Source: Porphyromonas uenonis 60-3 (GTDB lineage Bacteria; Bacteroidota; Bacteroidia; Bacteroidales; Porphyromonadaceae). Taken from it: a stretch of 64,000 nucleotides of DNA. Both the position numbers and the translations under genes were made by a program. The stretch is taken from positions 1-64,000 of the forward strand of contig NZ_ACLR01000111.1 of the NCBI RefSeq assembly GCF_000174775.1. Reading direction: 5' to 3'. Shown in pieces: positions 1 to 9,308 of this stretch; position 1 is the stretch's first letter, and each line of letters opens with the position of its first letter. Below the pieces are notes generated by a model. It did no database searches. It saw only the letters and a program-made list of their open reading frames with translations, and had not been told where the DNA came from.

Positions 1-44
1 AGCGTGCGTCCCTACAAAGGGTTACTCGTATTGTTTTGCCGCTA

Positions 45-2087
45 TCACCGCTTGCGCTGGTAGACTTGCGCTGAGCGGGAGGGCAGATAGAGTCGTAGCT
101 CGGTGCCTCCCTCAGCGGTGGCGCGGGTGTGGTGCAGGACGCTGGCATCGATACGTCCGAAGCCTCCGCAGGCCACCGCATCGCTGTCGAGGAGTAGTTC
201 GTATTGTCCCGCTGGCACGCCCTCGATGAGGTAGTCGGTGTAGCTCTCGGTGGGGCTAAAGTTGAAGGCAAAGAGGTAGCCGTCACCTCGCATGAAAGCG
301 ATAACCTGTCGCTCCGTATGGCTATGGTAGCAGTAGTCAGAGAGCTCTGCAAAGCGGGGCGTCAAGCGGCAGAGCGAAAGCATCCCTTTGTCAAAGTGTG
401 CGAGCTGCTTGTAGCGCAGTAAGCCATTAGCCTGTAGCGACCACTGACGACGAGCGTACTGGTAGGAGTAACCATTGCCCTCACGTGGGAAGTCGATCCA
501 CTCGGGATGACCAAACTCATTGCCCATGAAGGTGAGATAACCGCCGCACATCGTGGCGAAGGTCATCAGACGGATCATATTGCAGAGCGCTATGCCACGC
601 ATCACCCGATCGTTGTAGTCGCTCTGCTGCATATGCCAATACATATCGCTGTCAATGAGTCGGAAGATGATGGTCTTGTCTCCGACGAGTGCTTGGTCGT
701 GGCTCTCAGCGTAGGAGATAGTTCGCTCCGAGGGACGATGATTGCGCAGCTCGTACCACATATTCTCGGGATTCCACGCTTCGTCAGGCTGCTCTTTGAT
801 CAGTTTGATCCAGTAGTCCGGCACATTCATCGCCAGGCGGTAGTCAAATCCGTAGCCTTCGGTGGCTTGGCTTTCGCACAGTCCTGGCAGTCCGCTCACT
901 TCCTCGGCAATAGTCGTCGCCGAGGGCTTGACAGCGTGGATTAGTTCGTTGGCAAGCGTCAGATAGGTCAGCGCATCTCGGTCTACATTGCCATTGTAGT
1001 AGTCCGCATAAGTGAGGAAAGGTCGCCCCAAGCCGTGGTCTTCGTAAAGCATCGAGGTGACCCCGTCGAAGCGGAAGCCGTCGAAGCCGTACTCCGTGAG
1101 CCAGTAGTGGCAATTGGAGAGGAGGAAGTGGACCACCTCGCCACGGCCGTAGTCAAAGCAGAGCGAGTCCCACTGCGGGTGCTCGCCACGGCTCCCCTCG
1201 TGGAAGAAGAGCGTCCGTGTGCCATCGTAGCGGGCCAAGCCCTCGGCTTCGTTGCGCACGGCGTGCGAGTGGACCAAGTCCATGATGACGTACAGACCTA
1301 AGGCGTGCGCCTCATCGACTAAACGCTTGAGATCGTCGGGCGTGCCGAAGCGACTGGACGGAGCGAAGAAGTTGGAGACGTGATAGCCGTACGAACCGTA
1401 GTACGGGTGCTCCTGGACCGCCATGATCTGGAGCGTATTGTACCCTGCCGAGACGATGTAGGGCAGTCGCTCCGTGCGAAACTGCTCGTAGCTCGCCACG
1501 CCCATCTCCTCGCCACTCATCCCTATGTGGCACTCATAGATAAGCAAGGTATCGGGACGTTGAGGTGCTGGCGCCTGGACAAGGTACGGTTCTTCGGGAG
1601 CCCAGACACGAGCGCAGAAGGTGTAGTCTTGCGGGTCCTGCACGACATAATGAGCGTAGGCGGGGATGCGCTCTAGCTCCTCGTGGTCCGTACAGATAAG
1701 TAGCTTGTAGTAGTCCAGATGGTGTAGCGCTGTGGCGGGAAGCTCAAGGAGCCATTCGCCTGGTCGCTCCTCATTGACAACAAATCGATAGTTCGGATCT
1801 TTGCGCCACTGGTTAGCGTCGCAAAGCAGGTATACCGCCTGAGCCGCTGGCGCATATTCGCGCGCTGTCCAGCCATCGTCGGTGCGATGCAGCCCAAAGT
1901 AAAGGTGTCCGCACGCCCAGCTCGAGAGGCTTTGCGAGCCAACGAAGAGCTGCCGACGCGCTGCGACGTAGCTTTGCCACGCCTCTATCGTCTCGTAGTA
2001 GGGAGCAAGCCACGGATCTTGCCGAGCCCAGAGCGGGGTGCTCGGCTTCGGCTTAGCTTGGCGAGGAGAGTCTTTCTCACGTTTCAT
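45..2087 (-). CDS. glgB: 1,4-alpha-glucan branching enzyme
   Basis: This 680-residue GH13 enzyme forms alpha-1,6 branches in glycogen in the cytoplasm. The N-terminal part (about residues 60-160) resembles a CBM48/E-set domain, followed by the catalytic barrel and a C-terminal beta domain. The catalytic residues are visible: nucleophile D341 in GFRFDGVTSM, acid E395 in the AEEVSG motif, and H463-D464 in AESHDQ. Length and motifs resemble the eukaryotic-type branching enzymes common in Bacteroidota more than E. coli GlgB. The start lies 2 bases after the stop of the antiporter gene, so the two are probably cotranscribed. Only 44 bases remain before the window edge, so the downstream context is unknown. 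No other glycogen gene is in the window. Confidence 0.93.
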   Translation of the reverse strand: MKREKDSPRQAKPKPSTPLWARQDPWLAPYYETIEAWQSYVAARRQLFVGSQSLSSWACGHLYFGLHRTDDGWTAREYAPAAQAVYLLCDANQWRKDPNYRFVVNEERPGEWLLELPATALHHLDYYKLLICTDHEELERIPAYAHYVVQDPQDYTFCARVWAPEEPYLVQAPAPQRPDTLLIYECHIGMSGEEMGVASYEQFRTERLPYIVSAGYNTLQIMAVQEHPYYGSYGYHVSNFFAPSSRFGTPDDLKRLVDEAHALGLYVIMDLVHSHAVRNEAEGLARYDGTRTLFFHEGSRGEHPQWDSLCFDYGRGEVVHFLLSNCHYWLTEYGFDGFRFDGVTSMLYEDHGLGRPFLTYADYYNGNVDRDALTYLTLANELIHAVKPSATTIAEEVSGLPGLCESQATEGYGFDYRLAMNVPDYWIKLIKEQPDEAWNPENMWYELRNHRPSERTISYAESHDQALVGDKTIIFRLIDSDMYWHMQQSDYNDRVMRGIALCNMIRLMTFATMCGGYLTFMGNEFGHPEWIDFPREGNGYSYQYARRQWSLQANGLLRYKQLAHFDKGMLSLCRLTPRFAELSDYCYHSHTERQVIAFMRGDGYLFAFNFSPTESYTDYLIEGVPAGQYELLLDSDAVACGGFGRIDASVLHHTRATAEGGTELRLYLPSRSAQVYQRKR

Positions 2088-2089
2088 AG

Positions 2090-4537
2090 TTAAGACGCTT
2101 TACCAAGGTAAGAGACGGCCTCTGTAGTCGGACGATGTATCGTCGGCAACTCAATGGTCGCCTCGTCAATGTCTAGAATAAGGTAAGAGGGCAGTTGCTC
2201 TAGCAGCTCTTGCTGTGCTGGCGTGAGGGCAGCCCACGCATCGTAAGCGATGAAGGCGAAGTCGTAAGCGCTCAGGTCGACCTGCTCAGCAAAAGTCTCT
2301 CCGCTCCACGACACACGAGCCGAGAGCTCTGCCGTAGGCTTGGCGAGATGCAACGAGAGCGGCATCAGCGTGATCGGACTATCCGCACTTTGCGTCACCT
2401 GCTCGGCAACGAGTAGTAGCTTTTGGTCCTCAGGTCGCTGCATCAGCACGAGCGGATGCGCTATCGGCGTCTGACCATTGTCCACATAGATGCCGACAGA
2501 GCAAGGCGCCTCCTGAGCAAAGGTAGCGATCAGCTCCTCAAAGGAGTGCGAGCTCTGCTCTTTCTTAGCTTTGCGACGGCGACCAGTCAGCAGACCCCAC
2601 CTGCGGGTCAACTTATTGCTATAGGCGACTAGGTCGCGGTCTTTCTTGTCTTGCGAAAGGTTGACACTAGCTCCGAGGAGGAGCAGGTTGCTCTGGATAT
2701 GATTGGCGTGCGAAAGGACCGCCTCGGGGACCGATTCGGCAATCTCATACTTACGCTGCACAGAAAGGTCTAGCTGCTTAGCCATCTCCATCGGAGCTGC
2801 GAAGCTACTGGCGTAGTAGTGCTCCGCATCAATGGTACTAATGTCCGTATCAGTGGTTACGTGCATCAGCGTACAAGCCACCTGTGGAGCGGTACCTCCG
2901 CACAACCTATGGAAGAACTCGAGGAGCGTGACGCCCGTCTCGGCACGACCAAAGGAGATGAGCACTTGTCCCGTTGCGTGCTCCAGACTCTGTGGCGTTT
3001 TCTTCTTCTTGAGGAGCCAGTCGATCAGTTGTAGCGTCGGAGCCGTCATGATCGTCGTCACGAGCGTCATCATCACGAGGATGGTAAAGAGGACCGTCGA
3101 GAGGACTCCCAGGTCTAGTCCGATGCGTAGCACGACCAGCTCCATCAGCCCTCGGGTGTTCATATAAGCGCCTAGGTAAAGGCTTTCGCGGCGCTGTATG
3201 CCACAGCTTCGCGCAGCTAGGTAAGTACCGCCCATTTTGCCCACAACTGCCACAAGGGTAAAGATGCCGAAGAGCGCCCACAGCTCAGGTGTATTGACCA
3301 ATCCCAGCTCCGTGCGCAAGCCTGAGCTCACGAAGAAGAGCGGCAGGAGGAGCAGGAGCGCCAAGTCCTCGACCTTCTCCTTGACAATCACTCGGAAGTC
3401 TAGGTTCTCCGGCATAACCAGTCCCAGCATGAAGGCACCAAAGAGCGCATGCATACTCATGATCTCGGTGAAGTAAGCACTCGCCATGAGGAGGATGAAG
3501 ATGAGTCCCATGAGCGACTTGGAGAGTACCTCACGATGTCTCACACGTCGACCGAGGAGTCCGAAGAGTGGTCGCAAGATGCCAAAGATAACCGCCAAGT
3601 AAAGCGCGAGGAAGAGCATATTGTAGAGAGCGCTCGTGAAGCTCCCCCCCTGACTGACCGCCATGATGGCAGCCAGCATGAGCCATGCCACGATGTCTCC
3701 CATAGCTGCGGTCGAGAGCGCCAAGCGCCCCAGGTGACTATGCGAGAGCGAGCGCTCCTGGATGATACGAGCCAAGACGGGGAAGGCGGTGATGCTGAGC
3801 GAGATGCCCACAAAGAGGGCGAGCGACAAGAAGCTACTCCCCTCGCTCAGTAGCTCAGGGCGACTGTACAGCCCATAGGTGAGAAGGATGCCTAGGATAA
3901 ATGGAAAGATAATCCCCGACTGGCTGATGACGAACGCTTGCTGCGCCTGACCCTTGAGGTCTTTCATCCGCAGCTCCATACCGATGGTAAACATAAAGAG
4001 GATCAGTCCGAACTGGCTGAGCAACTCTAGATTGCCCAAGCTGTGCACCGGAAAGAGCGTCTCCATCGCTTCTGGCCAAACGGCTCCCAGCAAGCTCGGT
4101 CCGAGCAATATACCAGCAAGGATCTCCCCAATGACCGTCGGCTGATGCAATCGTGCGAAGAGCCACCCCACGACACGTACCACGAGCAGGATGACCACCA
4201 GCTGGATCAGTAGCATCCCTATGTCTGAAGCAGCATGAGCACGGACCGAACCAACAAACGATTGCCACGGCGTGGCCTCCATCGCAGACGAGGGTGTGGT
4301 CAAGTCAAGTGCTACCACAGCCCCTTCGGACGCTTCGCCCCAGGACTCTGTCGCAGTAGCTACGGGAGCCGTGACGAGAGACTCCGAGGAGCCACTCATC
4401 GCCCCGTCAGTCGCAGCAACCCACCACAAGAGCGCCACGAAGATGAGCATTAGCCCACCGTAGAGCCACCACGCTTGCTGTCGTTGTTGTGTATTCATCG
4501 AGGATACGTCTATTTCGTTATGCAGTAAATGTAGCAA
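2090..4537 (-). CDS. CPA2-type cation/proton antiporter with C-terminal soluble domain
   Basis: This is a Na+(K+)/H+ exchanger-family membrane protein of up to 815 residues. A first hydrophobic segment near residues 25-45 is followed by a low-complexity linker, then about 12 membrane segments over residues 110-520 (the motif GEILAGILLGPSLLG is typical of the family), and then a soluble C-terminal region of about 290 residues resembling universal-stress-protein-like regulatory domains. Two starts are possible: 4537, or an internal ATG at 4495 giving MNTQQRQQAWW, which looks like a more natural N-terminus. Both lie downstream of the -7 box at 4570-4577. The gene heads a probable operon with glgB. 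The transported ion cannot be read from sequence. Confidence 0.85.
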   Translation of the reverse strand: MLHLLHNEIDVSSMNTQQRQQAWWLYGGLMLIFVALLWWVAATDGAMSGSSESLVTAPVATATESWGEASEGAVVALDLTTPSSAMEATPWQSFVGSVRAHAASDIGMLLIQLVVILLVVRVVGWLFARLHQPTVIGEILAGILLGPSLLGAVWPEAMETLFPVHSLGNLELLSQFGLILFMFTIGMELRMKDLKGQAQQAFVISQSGIIFPFILGILLTYGLYSRPELLSEGSSFLSLALFVGISLSITAFPVLARIIQERSLSHSHLGRLALSTAAMGDIVAWLMLAAIMAVSQGGSFTSALYNMLFLALYLAVIFGILRPLFGLLGRRVRHREVLSKSLMGLIFILLMASAYFTEIMSMHALFGAFMLGLVMPENLDFRVIVKEKVEDLALLLLLPLFFVSSGLRTELGLVNTPELWALFGIFTLVAVVGKMGGTYLAARSCGIQRRESLYLGAYMNTRGLMELVVLRIGLDLGVLSTVLFTILVMMTLVTTIMTAPTLQLIDWLLKKKKTPQSLEHATGQVLISFGRAETGVTLLEFFHRLCGGTAPQVACTLMHVTTDTDISTIDAEHYYASSFAAPMEMAKQLDLSVQRKYEIAESVPEAVLSHANHIQSNLLLLGASVNLSQDKKDRDLVAYSNKLTRRWGLLTGRRRKAKKEQSSHSFEELIATFAQEAPCSVGIYVDNGQTPIAHPLVLMQRPEDQKLLLVAEQVTQSADSPITLMPLSLHLAKPTAELSARVSWSGETFAEQVDLSAYDFAFIAYDAWAALTPAQQELLEQLPSYLILDIDEATIELPTIHRPTTEAVSYLGKAS

Positions 4538-4569
4538 TAAGACTACGCCCGCAGTCTCTTCCTACGGAA

Positions 4570-4577
4570 CAAAGATA
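4570..4577 (-). promoter_or_regulatory. Bacteroidota -7 box for the antiporter-glgB operon
   Basis: On the minus strand the sequence reads TTTCGTATCTTTGTT, matching TAnnTTTG with the TTCG extension seen at many promoters in this window. It lies 33 bases before the longest possible start codon. No clear TTG is seen at the -33 position. Confidence 0.6.
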
Positions 4578-4599
4578 CGAAATCACAGCAGTCCGCTGG

Positions 4600-4880
4600 G
4601 CGATTCCTCCGTTGAAACCGATATGATCTAGGAGAAGCCGTTTGGGGTGCCTTTGTTATTTCTTAGCGGAGAGATGTAGTTTCTTCTCCTTGGCACTGTA
4701 GTTTCATTCGGGAGAAACTCTAGTTTCCTACGGAGGAAACTACAGTTTCATGGAGAGGAAACTACAGTGCCACACGGCAGGCACTACCGAGCGCCCCTCG
4801 GGAGCGAAAGGATTTAGACCTTTACGTCTCCTTTTTCAGGGTAAGACATGGCGTTTCTTCCGTATGAAACTGTTGGCGGT
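4600..4880. repeat. intergenic cluster of short palindromes (GAAACT/AGTTTC)
   Basis: The 480-base gap between two divergent operons holds no credible gene. It contains several small palindromic units built from GAAACT-N2-AGTTTC, such as GAAACTCTAGTTTCC and GAAACTACAGTTTC, between about 4680 and 4765, plus looser relatives near 4610 and 4860. Similar units occur near 18510-18570, and a GGAACT/AGTTCC variant near 40035-40095. Function is unknown; the units could form small hairpins or be binding sites. Confidence 0.55.
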
Positions 4881-4914
4881 TGCACTACGTCTGAGTTAAT
4901 CCCTCAGATTTCGG

Positions 4915-4922
4915 TATCTTTG
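4915..4922 (+). promoter_or_regulatory. -7 box for folD-mfd
   Basis: TATCTTTG within TTCGGTATCTTTGTAC matches the Bacteroidota TAnnTTTG element. It implies a leader of about 90 bases before the folD ATG at 5019. No convincing TTG is seen about 20 bases upstream. Confidence 0.55.
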
Positions 4923-5018
4923 TACGACCTCTCGGCAGAGGTGGAGGTCACGACGAGGGCTTTGCCACCTTGCTAGCACGAGCAGCACAATGCAATTCAT
5001 CTATACAGATACAACTCT

Positions 5019-5912
5019 ATGACACAAGAATCATTCATTCGCCTAGATGGCAAGACCACTGCGACCGAGATCAAGAAGGAGATCGCACAGGAGGTACAGC
5101 AGATGGTCGCTGCTGGGCAGCGCCCGCCTTGTCTGGGCGCTATTATCGTGGGGCATGACGGTGCCAGTGAGACCTACATAGCGAGCAAGATCAAGGCTTG
5201 CGAGGAGGTCGGCTTCATCTCTCTGACGAAGCGCTTTGATGAGTCCATCACGCAGGAAGAGCTCATCGCTGAGATCGAGCAGCTCAATAAAGATCCCGAG
5301 GTCGATGGCTTCATCGTCCAGCTACCGCTACCGAAGCATATTGACGAGCAGGCGGTCATTCACGCTGTAGACTACCGCAAGGATGTGGATGGATTCCACC
5401 CGATCAACGTGGGACTCCTAAGTCTTGGCGAGCCTTGCCTCGTACCTGCCACGCCGAAGGGGGTTATCGAGCTCCTCAAGCACTACAACCTCAGCACGGA
5501 GGGCAAGCATGTGGTGGTCCTCGGACGTAGCAACATCGTCGGCAAGCCGATCGCTCAGCTTTTCCTCCAGAAGGGTGCGCAGGGCAATGCGACCGTAACG
5601 ATCTGCCACAGCCGTACGAAAGACATTGCCTCCATTTGCCGTCAGGCTGATATCGTCGTCGCTGCGATCGGTATCCCCCTCTTTGTCAAGAAGGAGATGG
5701 TCAAGGAGGGCGCCATCGTCATCGATGTGGGCATCACACGTGTCCCCGACGCAACGAAGAAGAGTGGCTCGCGCATCGTGGGCGACGTCGACTTTGACGA
5801 GGTGGCTCCGCACTGCTCTTACATCACGCCTGTGCCTGGCGGTGTAGGTCCTATGACCATCATCACGCTGATGCGCAATACGATCCTGGCTCGCCAACTG
5901 CGCCAGAAGTAA
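5019..5912 (+). CDS. folD: bifunctional methylenetetrahydrofolate dehydrogenase/cyclohydrolase
   Basis: A cytoplasmic enzyme of 297 residues that interconverts 5,10-methylene-, methenyl- and 10-formyl-tetrahydrofolate using NADP. The catalytic Y53-x3-K57 pair is present in ETYIASKIK, followed by the FolD signatures [11 protein letters not shown] in the nucleotide-binding domain and PGGVGPMTI near the C-terminus. Length is normal for the family. The ATG at 5019 gives a standard N-terminus. mfd starts 10 bases after the stop, so the two genes are likely cotranscribed. Confidence 0.96.
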   Translation: MTQESFIRLDGKTTATEIKKEIAQEVQQMVAAGQRPPCLGAIIVGHDGASETYIASKIKACEEVGFISLTKRFDESITQEELIAEIEQLNKDPEVDGFIVQLPLPKHIDEQAVIHAVDYRKDVDGFHPINVGLLSLGEPCLVPATPKGVIELLKHYNLSTEGKHVVVLGRSNIVGKPIAQLFLQKGAQGNATVTICHSRTKDIASICRQADIVVAAIGIPLFVKKEMVKEGAIVIDVGITRVPDATKKSGSRIVGDVDFDEVAPHCSYITPVPGGVGPMTIITLMRNTILARQLRQK

Positions 5913-5922
5913 TCTCTCCCCT

Positions 5923-8900
5923 ATGTCCCTCCTCGATCTCTGGCACGATCATCCGCGCATTGTAGAGCTTCGCCAAGCCCTACAGCAGGATCAGTGTGTA
6001 GAGCTCGAGGGGGTGACCGCTTCGGCGCCCGCCTTTATCCTCGCCACCTTGGCGCGTGAACACCCTTATCTGGTGATTGCCGAGGATGCCGACAGTGCGG
6101 GCTATATGCTGGGCGACCTAGAGGCTCTGGGGGTCAAAGCTTACTACTACCCCTCAGCCTTCAATAGACATATTAAGTATGGTCAGCGAGAGCCAGCGCA
6201 GGAGGTCTTGCGTGCCGAATTGCTCGCCTGCCTTGCTGTGGGCGATACACCGCTGATCGTCTCTTACCCCGAAGCTCTTGCCGAGGCGATACCCTCCCAG
6301 CAGGAGGTGGCGCAGAGTTGCTTCACGCTCAGCGTGGGCGATGTGATCTCTCGAGATAAGCTACGAGAGCGACTACTTGAGGAGGGCTTCGAAGAGGTGG
6401 ACTACGTCTACAGTCCTGGTCAAGTGGTCTACCGAGGTAGTCTTGTGGACATCTTCTCTTACGGGAGCACCTACCCGTACCGCATTGACTTCTTTGACGA
6501 TGAGATCGATAGCATACGGCGCTTTGACATCGAGAGCCAGCTCTCTGTGGATCAGTGCGAGCGGGCCGAGATAGCCCCTGCACTACAGGTCAAAGGCGAT
6601 GCCTCTGGCGGAGAGACTTCGCTCCTGACGCTCCTATCCTCTGACTACCAACTCTGGATCAGTCGCTACGAGTCGCTCGCTGAGCAGTGGAAAGGGCTTT
6701 ACGATGCGGAGCTAGCGGTAGAGTACGAAGGTGCTTTTGCCACACAAGAGGAGATGCGCGAGCTGTTACTCCCCCCAGACAAACTCTCGGCTGAGGTGGC
6801 GCAGCGCACGAAGATCCTAGGCACTCCGACGAAAGGGCTGTCGATCGTTGACCAGCGGATCACCTTTGCGACGAAGCCTCAGATCTTGATCCATCGCCAC
6901 TTTGACCTATTGGTCGAGGAGCTGCAGGTGCGCAAGCGGGGCTTCTTCAAGAGCTTCTTCCTCTCCGAGTCGTCCGCACAGGCGCAGCGCCTCAAGGAGA
7001 TACTCATCGAGCGCGAAGCCGAGGAGCTCCTCCCCGAGTGGGTGCCGCTGGTCGTTCACGAGGGCTTTGAGGACAAGGACTTGGATGTCTTACTCCTGAC
7101 CGACCACCAGATCTTCGACCGCTACCACCACTACCAGCTCAAGAGCGACCGCATACGCAATGCCGATGCGGCCATCTCGCTCAAGGAGCTACACGCCATC
7201 TCGCCAGGCGACTACATCGTCCACAGCGACCACGGCGTGGGGCAGTTTGACGGGCTTCTCACCACGGAGGTAGACGGCAAGCCACGTGAGGTGGTTAAGC
7301 TGGTTTACCAAAACAAAGATGTGCTCCTCGTCAGCATCCATAGCCTGCACAAGCTCTCGAAGTATCAGGCACAAGAGGAGGGTTCGCCACAACTCAGCAA
7401 ACTAGGCACGGGTGCCTGGACAAAGCTCAAGGAGCGTGCGAAGACCAAGATCAAGTCGATCGCTCGTGACCTCATTGCACTCTATGCAGCGCGCAAAGAG
7501 CAACCAGGCTTTGCCTTTTCGCCCGATAGTTACCTGCAGCACGAGATGGAGGCTTCCTTTGCTTATGAGGAGACGCCCGACCAACTGAAAGCGATCGAGC
7601 AGATCAAGGCGGACATGGAGAGTAACCGTCCGATGGATCGATTGGTCTGCGGGGACGTGGGCTTTGGCAAGACGGAGGTAGCGATACGAGCTGCCTTCAA
7701 GGCGGTGGCCGACAGCAAGCAGGTGGCGGTCTTGGTGCCGACGACGATCCTCGCTTACCAGCATTACCAGACCTTTAGCCAGAGGCTAGAGGGTTTGCCC
7801 TGCCGCATCGAATACCTCTCGAGAGCTAAGAGCGACAAGCAGACGAAAGCCATCCTAGCGGACCTAGCCGAGGGACAGGTCGACATATTGATCGGCACGC
7901 ACCGACTGCTAAGCAAAGGGGTCGCCTTCAAGTCGCTCGGGTTGCTCATCATAGACGAGGAGCAGAAGTTTGGCGTCAAGGCTAAGGAGCAGCTCCGCAA
8001 GCTACAGGTCAACGTGGATACGCTCACGCTCTCGGCGACACCGATACCCCGCACCCTGCAGTTCTCCCTGATGGGTGCTCGTGACCTCTCCAATATCAAT
8101 ACGCCTCCGCGGAATCGTCAGCCCGTCACGACACGCCTCATTCGCTGGTCGCAAGAGACCATCGCCGACGCTATCGGTTACGAGTTGGCAAGGCACGGGC
8201 AAGTCTTCTTTGTCCACAACCGCATCGAGTCGATCCACGGCGTGGCGGGACAGATCCAGGAGTGCGTCCCAGGCATTCGCATAGCGATCGCTCACGGGCG
8301 CTTGACCCCGAGCGAGACGGAGCGGATACTCCTAGACTTTGCCGAGCGCAAGTACGATCTGCTCCTAGCTACGACGATCATCGAGAACGGCATCGACATG
8401 CCTAGTGTCAATACGATCATCATCAACTCCGCCCATCGCTATGGACTGAGCGACCTGCACCAGCTTCGTGGCCGTGTGGGGCGTGGTAGCCAGCGTGCCT
8501 ACTGCTACCTGATCACCCCGCCCCTGGGCACCCTCACGGAGGCTGCTGCACGGCGTGTCAAGGCGATCGAGAGTCTCTCCGACCTAGGTAGTGGTATGCG
8601 TATCGCCTTGCAGGATCTAGACATACGAGGTGCTGGCAATATATTAGGTACCGAGCAAAGTGGCTTCATCGCTGATCTAGGCTTCGAGACTTACCGCAAA
8701 GTCTTTGAGGAAGCGGTGCGCGAGGTCAAGCAAGAGGACTTTGCAGCGCTCTTTGCCGCTCAGACGGAGCAGCAGGCGGAGCTGGGCAATGCCCTCACCG
8801 ACACCACGATCGATACCGACCTCGACCTCTCCCTGCCCCACGAATACATACCGCAAGACAGCGAGCGCATCTTGCTCTACCGTGAGCTAGACGAGCTGGC

Positions 8901-9267
8901 GAGTGACCGCGAACTAAAAGATTTTGCCGATCGCTTGCGCGACCGCTTTGGCGCCCTGCCACCGCAGACACAGGGGCTTCTCATGGTGCCACGTCTGCGA
9001 CGGTTGGCCAGCCACCTAGGCATCGTCAAGGTCTCGCTACGTCGTGAGCAGATGATCCTCTTCCTCCCGCCCAGTGGCTCGGCGTACTATCAGAGCAAAG
9101 CCTTCGACATACTACTCAAGAGCGTGGCTAGCTACGGCAAAGCGTGCGAAGTGCGCGAGACCCGTGAGGGACACCGTAGCGTCAAGTGGCATCACGTTGC
9201 CACCGTCTACCAAGCCGACAAAATCCTCTCCACACTCTACAAAGCGCTCTTCGCCCATCCCGCTTGA
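5923..9267 (+). CDS. mfd: transcription-repair coupling factor
   Basis: Mfd (1114 residues) is a DNA translocase that displaces RNA polymerase stalled at lesions and recruits UvrA. The order expected for the family is seen: a UvrB-like N-terminal region, the RNA polymerase-interaction domain (about residues 420-500, motif PGDYIVHSDHGVGQF), the helicase core with Walker A GDVGFGKTE near residue 577 and the DEEQ box near residue 677, SATPIPRTL, and the C-terminal TRCF domain. Length is close to other Bacteroidota homologs. It follows folD by 10 bases and converges on the porin gene. Confidence 0.96.
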   Translation: MSLLDLWHDHPRIVELRQALQQDQCVELEGVTASAPAFILATLAREHPYLVIAEDADSAGYMLGDLEALGVKAYYYPSAFNRHIKYGQREPAQEVLRAELLACLAVGDTPLIVSYPEALAEAIPSQQEVAQSCFTLSVGDVISRDKLRERLLEEGFEEVDYVYSPGQVVYRGSLVDIFSYGSTYPYRIDFFDDEIDSIRRFDIESQLSVDQCERAEIAPALQVKGDASGGETSLLTLLSSDYQLWISRYESLAEQWKGLYDAELAVEYEGAFATQEEMRELLLPPDKLSAEVAQRTKILGTPTKGLSIVDQRITFATKPQILIHRHFDLLVEELQVRKRGFFKSFFLSESSAQAQRLKEILIEREAEELLPEWVPLVVHEGFEDKDLDVLLLTDHQIFDRYHHYQLKSDRIRNADAAISLKELHAISPGDYIVHSDHGVGQFDGLLTTEVDGKPREVVKLVYQNKDVLLVSIHSLHKLSKYQAQEEGSPQLSKLGTGAWTKLKERAKTKIKSIARDLIALYAARKEQPGFAFSPDSYLQHEMEASFAYEETPDQLKAIEQIKADMESNRPMDRLVCGDVGFGKTEVAIRAAFKAVADSKQVAVLVPTTILAYQHYQTFSQRLEGLPCRIEYLSRAKSDKQTKAILADLAEGQVDILIGTHRLLSKGVAFKSLGLLIIDEEQKFGVKAKEQLRKLQVNVDTLTLSATPIPRTLQFSLMGARDLSNINTPPRNRQPVTTRLIRWSQETIADAIGYELARHGQVFFVHNRIESIHGVAGQIQECVPGIRIAIAHGRLTPSETERILLDFAERKYDLLLATTIIENGIDMPSVNTIIINSAHRYGLSDLHQLRGRVGRGSQRAYCYLITPPLGTLTEAAARRVKAIESLSDLGSGMRIALQDLDIRGAGNILGTEQSGFIADLGFETYRKVFEEAVREVKQEDFAALFAAQTEQQAELGNALTDTTIDTDLDLSLPHEYIPQDSERILLYRELDELASDRELKDFADRLRDRFGALPPQTQGLLMVPRLRRLASHLGIVKVSLRREQMILFLPPSGSAYYQSKAFDILLKSVASYGKACEVRETREGHRSVKWHHVATVYQADKILSTLYKALFAHPA

Positions 9268-9308
9268 CAGAGCCTCGCTGTCGTGACGCAATGGACGCAC
9301 CCAGCGTA

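Noticed and set aside
507-944. Long opposite-strand frames inside glgB and similar ones in aroC, bioA, nqrF and others
   Set aside because: They are shadows of genuine genes caused by high G+C codon use, with no domain or signal of their own.
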